Source: Bacteroidota bacterium (GTDB lineage Bacteria; Bacteroidota; Bacteroidia; Flavobacteriales_F; PHOS-HE28). From it: 39,468 bases of DNA. The notes under the pieces are model-generated. The model was not told the DNA's origin and made no database searches. It was given only the letters and a program-made list of their open reading frames with translations. Of this stretch, positions 32,161 to 39,468 are shown one piece after another. How positions within the stretch are numbered: the stretch's first letter is position 1; each line of letters opens with the position of its first letter. The stretch spans positions 1-39,468 of the forward strand of contig JAEZDL010000220.1 of NCBI GenBank assembly GCA_023418095.1, read 5' to 3'. The position numbers were made by a program, and so were the translations under genes.

Positions 32161-34545
32161 TCACTTCTTCAAGAAGCCCAGCTCGTACACCATGGGCTGA
32201 AGTTTCTCCGTGAGCACCTTGTACGCTTCTTCAAACGGCTTGAAATTCACCGGCGGATAGTCGCCGCTGGCGTTGCGCGCCTGAAGCGCCTTGCGGATCT
32301 GGTACCAGCCCACATCGGCGCGGTTCAACTTCAACTCGTCGCGTATCGATCGGCTGTCGGTGTGTGCGAAATACGCCTGCCAGAGCCTGCGTCCTTCATC
32401 CAGAACAGCTTGCGCTTCGGTGCTGAATTCCTTGCCGACCATGTACCGTACCATGAAGTCACTTTCGAAGCGATCGGGTGAGCCGACCTCCTGCTCGGTG
32501 TACGGAATGAAATGGTTGACGATGCTCCAGCTTTTGCCGTTCCATTGCAGATCGTTCGCTGAAGCGCTGAGATTGCTTCCGTTGAAGAGCATCCAGACGA
32601 GGCAATCGTTCTTGAACTCTTCGGTGAGCGGTTCAGTAGGTTGAAGGAACTGATCACGATCGTTGAGCCAGGTTGGTTTGATCAGGCGGCGGACGGAAAA
32701 GACGATCGCGACTTGCCAGAGATTTTCTGGATTAATGAAGAGTGAGCCAGGACTTCCAAATGTTGAGGAAAAGATGGCAGTGCGCTGCCCCGCATGCTGT
32801 AAGTCATTACTATCACACAGAAATTGGCCAATAGCATCGGTGGACCAAAATTTCCCTCGGATATCAATCGTCTTGACGGCCGGAGTCACGGCATTCTTTA
32901 AAGGGATAGCTTCAACGTTATTTGGTTTGGGTCGTTTGATCCAAGTATTTAAGGTTTTGATATTTGCAATGTTGAAGAATGACTTCTCACCGATCGGTTC
33001 AGCCTTCTTGTTTAGGACTTCAGTAATGACTTTACTGATCTCTGCTTTGACAACACTATTCATTCGCGTCTTCCAAATCAGAAATCCAATCGGGAAATTT
33101 CCTGTTAATCCATCAAACGATTTACTGTGAATGACAAAACCTCCCAAATACTCACCATTCCAAAACTGCCTGAACTTTTCGAAATTAGGTGCGTTGACAT
33201 ACTTCAAAGTACTGAACATAGCAATGGTGGCAGAAGGAATTTCATTAGCAATCCGTACCAAGAATTGCACGAATAATTCCCGACTCGCGAATCCTAAGTT
33301 TTGCATTTGGCTTGCCACCCTTGTTGAAGCCACATCTTTCTTTGCTTCACTTCCAAGTGTGTCTCCACTTTCCGCATAAGGCGGATTGATCAGCACCAGG
33401 ATCTTCTTTCCATCGGCGATCGCTTTGCGCAAGCCTTCGGGCACTTTGTTGGTGAGGCTGTAATCGATCCCGCCATCATCCGTGATGTCGTCGTTCAGGT
33501 AATCGTACTGGAATCGCGTGGCGGCCACGCATGTCTTAGTAGCCTTCATGACATCGATGTCCGCCGCATCCAGCGTGCTCATGTAAATGTTGCGGTGATT
33601 GCTGTGCTTCACTTCCAGGTTGCCCACGCCGCAGCACATGTCCCACACGATGTAGTCCTTCTGCCAGTTCTTCCCGAGCACTTCGCTCAACTTGTCGTAG
33701 GCCTTGTCCACCACATGCAGCGGCGTGTAGTACGCGCCTTTAAAGCTGCGTTCATCCAGCGGGATCAAGCTGTCCCTTCGCTCGAGCAGATAATTGCGGT
33801 ATTCCGGATCGGGTGGGCGATGGTAGATCGACCAGAAGCGCCTGTAACCTTCGTGGCTGCCTAACTCATAGATCCTTCCACCGAGCGCGAAAACCGGCTT
33901 GTTACCTTTGTGCAGCAATTGCGCGGGCAGATCATCGTGCGTGCTCACTATGCCGTCGCTCATGATATCGGCGAAGAAGAGAAGCGCATGATCCTCGGGC
34001 TTCACGTCCTTGATCTCGCTCCCGATCATGTTCACCCACTTGTCGAACACCTGCTTCAGATTGTCCGGCGTGATCGGAACGCGGATGATGTCGCCGGAAG
34101 CGATCGCGTTCTTTACGGTGGTGATGAATTCCTCTTCGTGCGTTTCGATCCGGAACGAAACGAAATAGGTACCGATGTAAGCGGAGACCGCATCAAGCGC
34201 TTCCTGCGTGTAGCCGCTTGCGCTTTTGCCCCACTTGATCGTCTTCTTCTTCAGGAATGGAACAACATCGGCGGTCTTCATGATCGCCGCCTTCTGCGTA
34301 TCGATCACAGCAAGGAACGGCGGAACATGATCACCTTTGTCCAGCGCCTGTTGCACATAATGCAGCAGCTGCGTGAACATCGCGTAGGTTGAATTCTTGC
34401 CGCTATCCTTCGCCTCGAACCAGATCTCCTTCGTCTGTATATCGATCAGGTTCTTGCTGTAGCCTTTCAGGTTGAGCGCCTTGATGTAAGCGTCCTTTAC
34501 ATCTTCCTCGCTCCGGGCTTGTTGCAGTTTGTTGTAAAGGCTCAT
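32161..34545 (-). CDS. restriction-modification-type N6-adenine DNA methyltransferase, probably type IIG-like, mosaic
   Basis: 794 residues. The N-terminal region (about 1-120) has LIDIQTKEIWFEAKDSGKNS, with E44-A-K46 resembling a PD-(D/E)XK nuclease core. SAM motif I is WDMCCGVGNLE (301-311) after KGAYYTPLHVVDKA, and the catalytic amino-methyltransferase motif is INPPYAES (386-393). The remainder should hold the target recognition domain. From about residue 392 to 618 (bases 32690-33370) the DNA becomes AT-rich and poor in GATC, then reverts to host character, so this block was probably exchanged. No separate restriction or specificity gene adjoins it, consistent with a single-chain enzyme. 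Nuclease activity is inferred only. Confidence 0.82.
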   Translation of the reverse strand: MSLYNKLQQARSEEDVKDAYIKALNLKGYSKNLIDIQTKEIWFEAKDSGKNSTYAMFTQLLHYVQQALDKGDHVPPFLAVIDTQKAAIMKTADVVPFLKKKTIKWGKSASGYTQEALDAVSAYIGTYFVSFRIETHEEEFITTVKNAIASGDIIRVPITPDNLKQVFDKWVNMIGSEIKDVKPEDHALLFFADIMSDGIVSTHDDLPAQLLHKGNKPVFALGGRIYELGSHEGYRRFWSIYHRPPDPEYRNYLLERRDSLIPLDERSFKGAYYTPLHVVDKAYDKLSEVLGKNWQKDYIVWDMCCGVGNLEVKHSNHRNIYMSTLDAADIDVMKATKTCVAATRFQYDYLNDDITDDGGIDYSLTNKVPEGLRKAIADGKKILVLINPPYAESGDTLGSEAKKDVASTRVASQMQNLGFASRELFVQFLVRIANEIPSATIAMFSTLKYVNAPNFEKFRQFWNGEYLGGFVIHSKSFDGLTGNFPIGFLIWKTRMNSVVKAEISKVITEVLNKKAEPIGEKSFFNIANIKTLNTWIKRPKPNNVEAIPLKNAVTPAVKTIDIRGKFWSTDAIGQFLCDSNDLQHAGQRTAIFSSTFGSPGSLFINPENLWQVAIVFSVRRLIKPTWLNDRDQFLQPTEPLTEEFKNDCLVWMLFNGSNLSASANDLQWNGKSWSIVNHFIPYTEQEVGSPDRFESDFMVRYMVGKEFSTEAQAVLDEGRRLWQAYFAHTDSRSIRDELKLNRADVGWYQIRKALQARNASGDYPPVNFKPFEEAYKVLTEKLQPMVYELGFLKK

Positions 34546-34566
34546 GTAGTCCTCAGTTCCGATCGT

Positions 34567-35004
34567 CTATTTCACTTCACGCTCCTCCAGCAAGATGCCT
34601 TCATCGCTGTAGCGCGCGATCTTGCGGGCCGTACCATCCGGATCATGGAACGTCCATTCGCCGGCGGGCTTTCCGTTCTTGTACCAGCCGGTATAGAAGA
34701 TCTTCCCATTCTCGTGATAGACCGTGGTCGGTCCTTCGCGCACACCGTTCACGAATGTGCCGCTGCTCCGAAGCGTCCCATTCGGGAAGTAGGATTCCCA
34801 GCCGCCTTCTCGCCGGCCGTTAACGCGTTCGCCGCGCATGATCAGGTTGCCTTTTTCATCGCGCACCTCGTCGATCCCATCTACGACAGTGCGTGTCGTA
34901 TCAGTTTTCGTAACGGCTTTTTCCTTCTCTCCGGAATTCTCGCTTCTATTTCCGCAGGCGATCAATAGGATCGAAATGATCAGGATGAATGAGGATCGCA
35001 TCAT
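34567..35004 (-). CDS. MORN-repeat (YwqK-like) lipoprotein
   Basis: 145 residues. Lipoprotein signal with LLIACG, Cys at about residue 17, then a charged linker and four to five MORN-variant repeats: GNLIMRGERVNGRREGGWES, NGTLRSSGTFVNGVREGPTT, NGKIFYTGWYKNGKPAGEWT and DGTARKIARYSDEG. Such proteins are often labelled YwqK-family antitoxins, but no toxin gene is near, so the label should not be taken literally. Its first codon directly follows the stop of the polyprenyl synthetase gene, so it is probably the second gene of that operon. Confidence 0.85.
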   Translation of the reverse strand: MMRSSFILIISILLIACGNRSENSGEKEKAVTKTDTTRTVVDGIDEVRDEKGNLIMRGERVNGRREGGWESYFPNGTLRSSGTFVNGVREGPTTVYHENGKIFYTGWYKNGKPAGEWTFHDPDGTARKIARYSDEGILLEEREVK

Positions 35005-35979
35005 CTACTTCTTTCTTTCCACGGTAAGTTGAACGAGGCCTTCAAGCGAATCGCGCGCCTCGTTCCGTTCAAATCCTCGCAATACGTCCAGTGCCTTATC
35101 GCGATAATCAAGCATCTTGATCCGCGCATGTTCAATGCCGCCTGCTTCGGCCACCATTTTCACCACCTGCGCCACTTTCCTTCCATCTTCGTTGTGGTTC
35201 TTCACCACGTTCACCATCCAGCGCCGATCGGACGTTGAGACCTTTTGCAACGCGTGGATCAACGGAAGCGTGAGCTTCTTTTCCTTGATGTCCAGCCCGG
35301 AGGGTTTGCCGATGTCATCACCGGTCCCGTAATCGAAAAGATCATCCTTGATCTGGAATGCTATCCCGCTGTATTCACCGAAAAGGCGCATCCGTTCGAT
35401 CTCTTCCGCCGATCGCCGCGCTGCGCTGGCGCCGCTCGCACAACAGGCCGCGATCAGGCTGGCCGTTTTTTTCCGGATGATATCGAAGTAGATCTCCTCG
35501 GAATAATTCAGGTCACGCGTTTTTTCCAGTTGAAGCAGTTCGCCCTCGCTCATTTCGCGTACGGAGGTGCTCACGATCCGCAGCAGATCGAATTCGCTTT
35601 TGTCGATCGCGAGTAGCAATCCGCGGCTGAGCAAATAATCGCCCACAAGAACCGCGATCTTGTTCTTCCAAAGGGCATTTATGCTGAAGAAGCCACGCCG
35701 CAGCGGACTTCCATCGATCACATCATCGTGCACCAGAGTGGCGGTATGAAGCAATTCGATCAGCGAAGCAGCAACGAAAGCACTTTCGTTCACCGGGCCG
35801 AACAAGCGCGCGCTCAAGAGCGTGAACATCGGGCGCATCTGCTTGCCCTTCCGCTTCACGATGTAGTGCATGATCCGATCCAGAAGTGCAGTGCGGCTGC
35901 GCATCGCTTCCTTGAAATGCGGCTCGAAAGCGTGCATTTCGGCCGCGATCGGCCGTTGGATCTCTTCGATCGACATCAT
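35005..35979 (-). CDS. ispB: polyprenyl diphosphate synthase
   Basis: 324 residues from the ATG at 35979; the next codon is also ATG (35976). The open frame to 36027 is rejected because it covers the promoter. Trans-isoprenyl synthase with the first aspartate-rich motif LVHDDVIDGSPLRRG, KTASLIAACC, and the second motif IKDDLFDYGTGDDIGKPSG followed by KEKKLTLPLIHAL. It condenses IPP units to make the side chain of menaquinone (chain length not readable with confidence). Preceded by GATATTTG 6 bases upstream and divergent from an outer-membrane protein gene. Confidence 0.93.
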   Translation of the reverse strand: MMSIEEIQRPIAAEMHAFEPHFKEAMRSRTALLDRIMHYIVKRKGKQMRPMFTLLSARLFGPVNESAFVAASLIELLHTATLVHDDVIDGSPLRRGFFSINALWKNKIAVLVGDYLLSRGLLLAIDKSEFDLLRIVSTSVREMSEGELLQLEKTRDLNYSEEIYFDIIRKKTASLIAACCASGASAARRSAEEIERMRLFGEYSGIAFQIKDDLFDYGTGDDIGKPSGLDIKEKKLTLPLIHALQKVSTSDRRWMVNVVKNHNEDGRKVAQVVKMVAEAGGIEHARIKMLDYRDKALDVLRGFERNEARDSLEGLVQLTVERKK

Positions 35980-35985
35980 TGGCGG

Positions 35986-35993
35986 CAAATATC
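35986..35993 (-). promoter_or_regulatory. -7-like element of ispB
   Basis: GATATTTG on the minus strand, 6 bases from the start; first base deviates from TANNTTTG. Confidence 0.4.
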
Positions 35994-36027
35994 GGCAGGA
36001 TCCGCAGGCCGATCGAGGCGGCGGCAC

Positions 36028-36057
36028 TTGCGGCGGAACGAAACCGGCCTATCTTCG
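36028..36057 (+). promoter_or_regulatory. promoter of the outer-membrane protein gene
   Basis: TTG (36028-36030), 19 bases, TATCTTCG (36050-36057), 6 bases before the ATG at 36064. Good match to the Bacteroidota architecture except for C in place of T in the -7 element. Confidence 0.6.
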
Positions 36058-36063
36058 TGATGC

Positions 36064-36789
36064 ATGGCCGCCGGCTCCCTTCTTCGCATCGCCCTCGCGG
36101 GCCTGATCGGCGTGCTTTTCGCCACCGATGTGGCCGCACAGCAGCCAAAGGCCAAAGTGATCCTGTACAAGGATCGGTTGCAGGCACAGTACGATACGGT
36201 GGATATCGTGAAGAACGTGATCAAGGCGAATCCTCTGTTGTTCTTCCGTGGCGAAGTACCGTTGTACTATGAGCGGTCGCTTTCGCCCAACCTGAGCGTT
36301 GAATTAGCTGTGGGCGTTACACTTCGCAACTATCTGGCCATGAGCTTCGCCGGAGATGATGCCGATGATTTCGGGGCCGGTACGGAGATCGTGCCGAACC
36401 TGAGCTACCACGGCGGCTTGCGCTTCTACCTGACCGATGATCTGGAACCGCAAGGTTGGTACATCCAACCTGCGTTCGCGCACTTGAGCTACGAGAAGAT
36501 CATACTTGTGCGCCAGCCCGATGGCACGTTCCTCGAGGACGAAAAGCTGCATGATATCCGCACTTTCAACGACATCCGTTTGTTGTTCGGTTACCAGAGC
36601 CTGAGCTATGGCAGCAACTGGCTTTTCGATGTGTATGGCGGCTTGGCCTACCGCGATCGGCACATGCGCGTGGTGCAGGAAAGGCTCGATCTCACCTTTT
36701 CACCGCCCACATATTCCTACGATGTGGAGGAGCGCAAGGACCGCATCCCAGCATTCTTCGCCGGCGTGAAGGTGGGAGTGGGTTTCTAG
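36064..36789 (+). CDS. outer-membrane beta-barrel-like protein, unknown function
   Basis: 241 residues with a signal peptide cleaved after VAAQ or nearby (MAAGSLLRIALAGLIGVLFA). The rest shows alternating strands with aromatic girdles (PLYYERSLSPNLSVELAVGV, GLRFYLTDDL, WYIQPAFAHLSYE, WLFDVYGGLAYRDR) and ends in a terminal Phe after AGVKVGVG, the usual C-terminal signature for outer-membrane insertion. About 8-10 strands; no ligand known. Its stop overlaps that of the convergent rlmN gene in the tetranucleotide CTAG (36786-36789). Confidence 0.78.
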   Translation: MAAGSLLRIALAGLIGVLFATDVAAQQPKAKVILYKDRLQAQYDTVDIVKNVIKANPLLFFRGEVPLYYERSLSPNLSVELAVGVTLRNYLAMSFAGDDADDFGAGTEIVPNLSYHGGLRFYLTDDLEPQGWYIQPAFAHLSYEKIILVRQPDGTFLEDEKLHDIRTFNDIRLLFGYQSLSYGSNWLFDVYGGLAYRDRHMRVVQERLDLTFSPPTYSYDVEERKDRIPAFFAGVKVGVGF

Positions 36790-37868
36790 AGCATCTTCAG
36801 GAGGCGTTCACCATCCTTCAGAGCAGGCTCGTTCTTGTTCGCCAATTGGCCGCAGGCAGCATCGATGTCGCGTCCGCGGCTGCGCCTGATGTGTGCGATG
36901 ATCCCTTTGCGATCGAGGTATTGCTGGAAAGCCTCCGCATCCTTTGGATCGGTGCGGCCGAAACCTGCGGAATCGATCGGGTTGTACTCGATCAGGTTCA
37001 CCTTGGCATGCACATCGCTCGCGTACTTCACCAGTTCCTGCGCATCGGCGAGTGAATCATTGAAACCGCGCAGCAGGATGTATTCGAAGGTGACGGGTCG
37101 GCGCGTGGTGCGCGTGTAGTACCGCAACGCATCCTTCAGTTCGCTCAGGGAGTTCTGTTCGTTGATCGGCATGATCCGATCGCGCTTCGCGTCATTGGCC
37201 GCATGCAGGCTGAGCGCAAGGTTGAAGCGCGCATCATCATCGGCCAGCTTGCGGATCATTTTCGCGATGCCGGCCGTGCTCACCGTGATCCGTTTCGCGC
37301 TCATGCCAAGTCCCTCCTCGGCGGTGATCCGTTCGGCGCTGCGCAGCGTATTCGCGTAATTGAGCAGCGGTTCGCCCATGCCCATGTACACGATGTTCGT
37401 AAGCCCCTGGGCGTAATATTTCCGCGCCAGCTCATCGATCATCACCACCTGGTCCACGATCTCACCCGCATCCAGATTCCGGATCCGCTTCAACCTTCCA
37501 GTTGCGCAGAAACTGCAACTGAGGCTGCAACCGATCTGTGAACTGATGCAGGCCGTAAGCCGTGTGGGCGTAGGGATCAGAACTCCTTCCACCACATGGC
37601 CATCCCAGGTCTTGAATGCGCATTTCACGGTGCCGTCCTCGCTGCGCTGTTCTTCGGCGAGCGTAAGCGGGCGAAGTGTGGTCCGCTCCGCGAGCTTCGA
37701 TCGGAGCGCCTTGGGCAGATCGCTCATCTGCTCGAACGATCGGGCGCTCTTCCTCCAGAGCCATTCCCAAACCTGTTTCGCGCGGTAGGATCTTTCGCCG
37801 ATCCCTTCAACAAGGGCGGAAACCTCTTCGCGCGTAAGCGATCGGATATCGGGAAGGGCTTGATCCAT
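36786..37868 (-). CDS. rlmN: dual-specificity 23S rRNA/tRNA adenine-C2 methyltransferase
   Basis: 360 residues from the ATG at 37868 (MDQALPDIRSLTREEVSAL); a TTG at 37880 overlaps the -7 element and is rejected. Radical SAM enzyme: CSLSCSFC holds the CxxxCxxC cluster motif, after QIGCS. Other features: YMGMGEPLLN, ITVSTAGIAKMIRKL, the substrate-accepting region EYNPIDS, and the resolving Cys in ACGQLAN near the C-terminus. It methylates A2503 of 23S rRNA and A37 of tRNAs. Confidence 0.96.
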   Translation of the reverse strand: MDQALPDIRSLTREEVSALVEGIGERSYRAKQVWEWLWRKSARSFEQMSDLPKALRSKLAERTTLRPLTLAEEQRSEDGTVKCAFKTWDGHVVEGVLIPTPTRLTACISSQIGCSLSCSFCATGRLKRIRNLDAGEIVDQVVMIDELARKYYAQGLTNIVYMGMGEPLLNYANTLRSAERITAEEGLGMSAKRITVSTAGIAKMIRKLADDDARFNLALSLHAANDAKRDRIMPINEQNSLSELKDALRYYTRTTRRPVTFEYILLRGFNDSLADAQELVKYASDVHAKVNLIEYNPIDSAGFGRTDPKDAEAFQQYLDRKGIIAHIRRSRGRDIDAACGQLANKNEPALKDGERLLKML

Positions 37869-37877
37869 TGGGAAATG

Positions 37878-37885
37878 CAAAGGTA
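37878..37885 (-). promoter_or_regulatory. Bacteroidota -7 element of rlmN
   Basis: TACCTTTG on the minus strand, 9 bases before the ATG at 37868; identical to the dus element. Confidence 0.65.
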
Positions 37886-37904
37886 GAGAAGTAGGGTAGG
37901 GTTT

Positions 37905-38105
37905 TTGGGCGTGCCCCGCTGATGTTTCCGATCAGGGCTGCGCCCGCCTTCGCAAGAGGCTACAGCGGGCGCGCCCGCCGAAGCTTCAGGTAGGCCGTTC
38001 GCGCTATCCGCTACAAGGCTTCGGACGCCGGGATCTTCCCTCTCCTCGGGAGAGGGAGAAAGAGGGGGCGGCCTGCAGGCTTTTCGCTTCTCCCGCAGTA
38101 TTGCG
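37905..38105 (+). repeat. dispersed intergenic repeat, copy C, interrupted by a second hairpin element
   Basis: Blocks shared with copies A and B occur in order: GGGCGTGCCCC (about 37908), GCGCTATCCGCTACAAGGCT (38001-38020) and GGCTTTTCGCTTCT (38079-38092). Between the last two lies a foreign hairpin, CCCTCTCC (38038-38045), TCG, GGAGAGGG (38049-38056), and before them the palindrome GCGGGCGCGCCCGC (37965-37978). The 300-odd bases from 37886 to 38191 hold no gene; the end (38137-38185) is a CAAC/CCAC-rich low-complexity tract. Confidence 0.65.
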
Positions 38106-38191
38106 GACGCTCACGCAGATCCCGGCCAGTATGCGCACTCCAACGTCTTCAACCGTCCAACCTTTTCGACCACTTCAACTTCCACCACCAC

Positions 38192-39468
38192 CTACCTCTC
38201 CCCATACCGCGGATCCTGCAGCCACGGCAGTTTTTCCATCCATTGCGTGCGCAGTGAATAATGGCCGTATTCCTCTTCGATCACGCCGGTGAAACGATAC
38301 ACGCCTCTTCCGCGGAAAGGGAAACGTGCCGCCACGTTCGGGAATTGAGTACTGTCCCAAAAATCGCCGGCGGTATCGATGAACGAACCGAAGGTCATGC
38401 GTTCACCATAATGTGTGTCGGTGGCCTTCACATGGATCATGTAACCGAGCATGTTCACGCGCTTTCCGATGTGATCGGTCATTTCGCGTTTCAAGATCAG
38501 CGGCGCATTTGCATCGATCTCCGAACGATCGACAAGCGTGAATGGATCGCATAACGGGAAGCCGAGCAGATCGAGCTCGTCGTATGCATCGGCCAGCGGA
38601 TAATGTTGCAGATCGGGCAGTCGCGGTTCCTCCACTTTGGTGATGAACAGATCCGCCGTGGCAGGAACAACCGCACCGCGATGCAGCAGCGCAAGGTCCC
38701 ACAGCAATTGCGGTTTGCTTCTTCCGGTGAAACGCATCGCTCCCACGCGTACCAGGATCCGCGCCTGTTCCATGTGCAGCGGCACGCGCCGCAATAGATC
38801 CTGCAGATCGAGGAATGGTCCGTTATGCCTGCGATCATGAAGGATCAACTGGATCGTTTCCGTCTCCAGGCTCTTCACATTCCCGAGGCCGAGAAAGATG
38901 CTTTTCCCGTGCAGTGAACAAAGCTCTTCGCTGGTGTTGATGCACGGCGCTTCGATCGTGGCGCCCACGCGTTTTGCTTCGTGCAGGTAGAATTCCGTAT
39001 TGTAGAATCCACCGAAATTGTTCGCCACGCCCACCAGGAATTCAAGTGGATGATGGGCCTTCAAGTAGAGGCTCTGGTAGCTTTCAACCGCGTAGCTCGC
39101 GCTGTGCCCTTTCGCAAAACTGAAACTCGCGAAGCTTTGGATCTGCCGCCAGATCTCCTTCACCTGCTCTTCGGGATGGCCTTTTTCCGCGCAGTTCGAG
39201 AAGAATTTCCGTTCCACCTGTTTGAACTCTTCGCGATCGCGAAAACGCGCCGTCATTCCGCGGCGGATGATGTCCGATTCCTCCAGATCGAGGCCCGCGT
39301 AGAAGTGCGCCACCTTGATCACATCTTCCTGGTACACCATCACGCCATACGTTTCCGGCATGATCTCCATCAACGCCTTCGGCGCTTCTTTCCTTCTCTC
39401 CGGATCGTTGTGGCGCAACAGGTATTCGCGCATCATGCCGCTTTCCGCAACGCCCGGACGAATGATGC
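38192..39468 (-). CDS. dnaE: DNA polymerase III alpha subunit (DnaE), C-terminal part (partial)
   Basis: The frame is open to the window edge (IIRPGVAESGMMREYLLRHN...), so the 5' end lies outside; the ATG at 39436 is internal. About 425 residues are seen. Family features: PETYGVMVYQEDVIKVAHFY, SDIIRRGMTARFRDREEF, FASFSFAKGHSASYAVESYQ, then a helix-hairpin-helix region (SIFLGLGNVKSLETETI) and an OB-fold (RVNMLGYMIHVKATDTHYGE). It ends MEKLPWLQDPRYGER. The compact end resembles the shorter second DnaE of Bacteroidota, often linked to a Y-family polymerase, rather than the long replicative one; this needs the upstream part to decide. Confidence 0.9.
   Translation of the reverse strand, partial: IIRPGVAESGMMREYLLRHNDPERRKEAPKALMEIMPETYGVMVYQEDVIKVAHFYAGLDLEESDIIRRGMTARFRDREEFKQVERKFFSNCAEKGHPEEQVKEIWRQIQSFASFSFAKGHSASYAVESYQSLYLKAHHPLEFLVGVANNFGGFYNTEFYLHEAKRVGATIEAPCINTSEELCSLHGKSIFLGLGNVKSLETETIQLILHDRRHNGPFLDLQDLLRRVPLHMEQARILVRVGAMRFTGRSKPQLLWDLALLHRGAVVPATADLFITKVEEPRLPDLQHYPLADAYDELDLLGFPLCDPFTLVDRSEIDANAPLILKREMTDHIGKRVNMLGYMIHVKATDTHYGERMTFGSFIDTAGDFWDSTQFPNVAARFPFRGRGVYRFTGVIEEEYGHYSLRTQWMEKLPWLQDPRYGER

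Noticed and set aside
34567..35004. Antitoxin annotation (YwqK) for the MORN lipoprotein
   Set aside because: It has a lipoprotein signal and no toxin partner, so the antitoxin role is unsupported here.
39434..39436. ATG at 39436 as the start of dnaE
   Set aside because: The frame continues to the window edge with conserved DnaE sequence (RPGVAESGMM), so this Met is internal.

Overview
The window looks like chromosomal DNA of a GC-rich (by eye mid-50s % GC) member of the Bacteroidota, most likely an uncultured relative of the Flavobacteriales. Supporting signs: upstream elements of the Bacteroidota -7 type (TANNTTTG, and here often TANNTTCG) placed a few bases before start codons; almost no Shine-Dalgarno sequences; paired ExbD genes behind an ExbB; a LytTR regulator coupled to a beta-propeller sensor kinase; a lamin-tail/CotH secreted protein; paired large amidohydrolases; and a dispersed intergenic repeat of a type I know from this phylum. 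The tetranucleotide GATC is strikingly abundant in almost every gene.

Layout. 1-1743 (+): ExbB C-terminus, a small membrane protein and two ExbD proteins, closed by a terminator (a proton-motive-force transducer operon). 1812-2804 (+): tRNA-dihydrouridine synthase. 2780-5489 (-): FtsX-type permease, SAM methyltransferase and rbfA, with a repeat cluster between permease and methyltransferase. 5569-7416 (+): MsbA-like ABC exporter, divergent from rbfA. 7423-11711 (-): cytochrome-b-like membrane protein, c-type cytochrome lipoprotein, HflX and a bifunctional PBP1A, a tight operon. 11865-17325 (+): two amidohydrolase-fold exported proteins and thiL. 17326-18888 (-): large helical-repeat protein. 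19053-23133 (-): small lipoprotein with its own promoter and terminator, and a LytTR/sensor-kinase operon.

23134-24858 is an accessory-looking stretch: an intergenic small ORF followed by a hairpin, an AT-richer unknown secreted protein, an 85-residue protein resembling a type IX sorting domain, an overlapping 57-codon ORF, and a dispersed repeat leading into purQ (24859-25548, +). 25550-30716 (-): LTD/CotH secreted protein, a 47-residue basic protein translationally coupled to a cation diffusion facilitator, and dnaG. 30798-34545 is a second accessory stretch: a GxxExxY (PD-(D/E)XK-type) protein bracketed by inverted copies of a 10-bp-periodic repeat, a DUF2306-like membrane protein, and a 794-residue restriction-modification-type methyltransferase whose middle third has foreign composition. 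34567-37868: MORN-type lipoprotein, polyprenyl synthetase, outer-membrane protein and rlmN. 37869-38191 holds a nested repeat cluster. 38192 to the end (-): C-terminal part of a DnaE polymerase.

Most genes are housekeeping (ribosome/tRNA maturation, replication, cell wall, purine, thiamine and isoprenoid synthesis). The best candidates for under-described biology are the GxxExxY unit with inverted repeats, the mosaic methyltransferase, the small coupled ORFs, the GATC enrichment and the TANNTTCG near-leaderless promoter pattern. No tRNA, rRNA, CRISPR array, transposase or prophage was seen.
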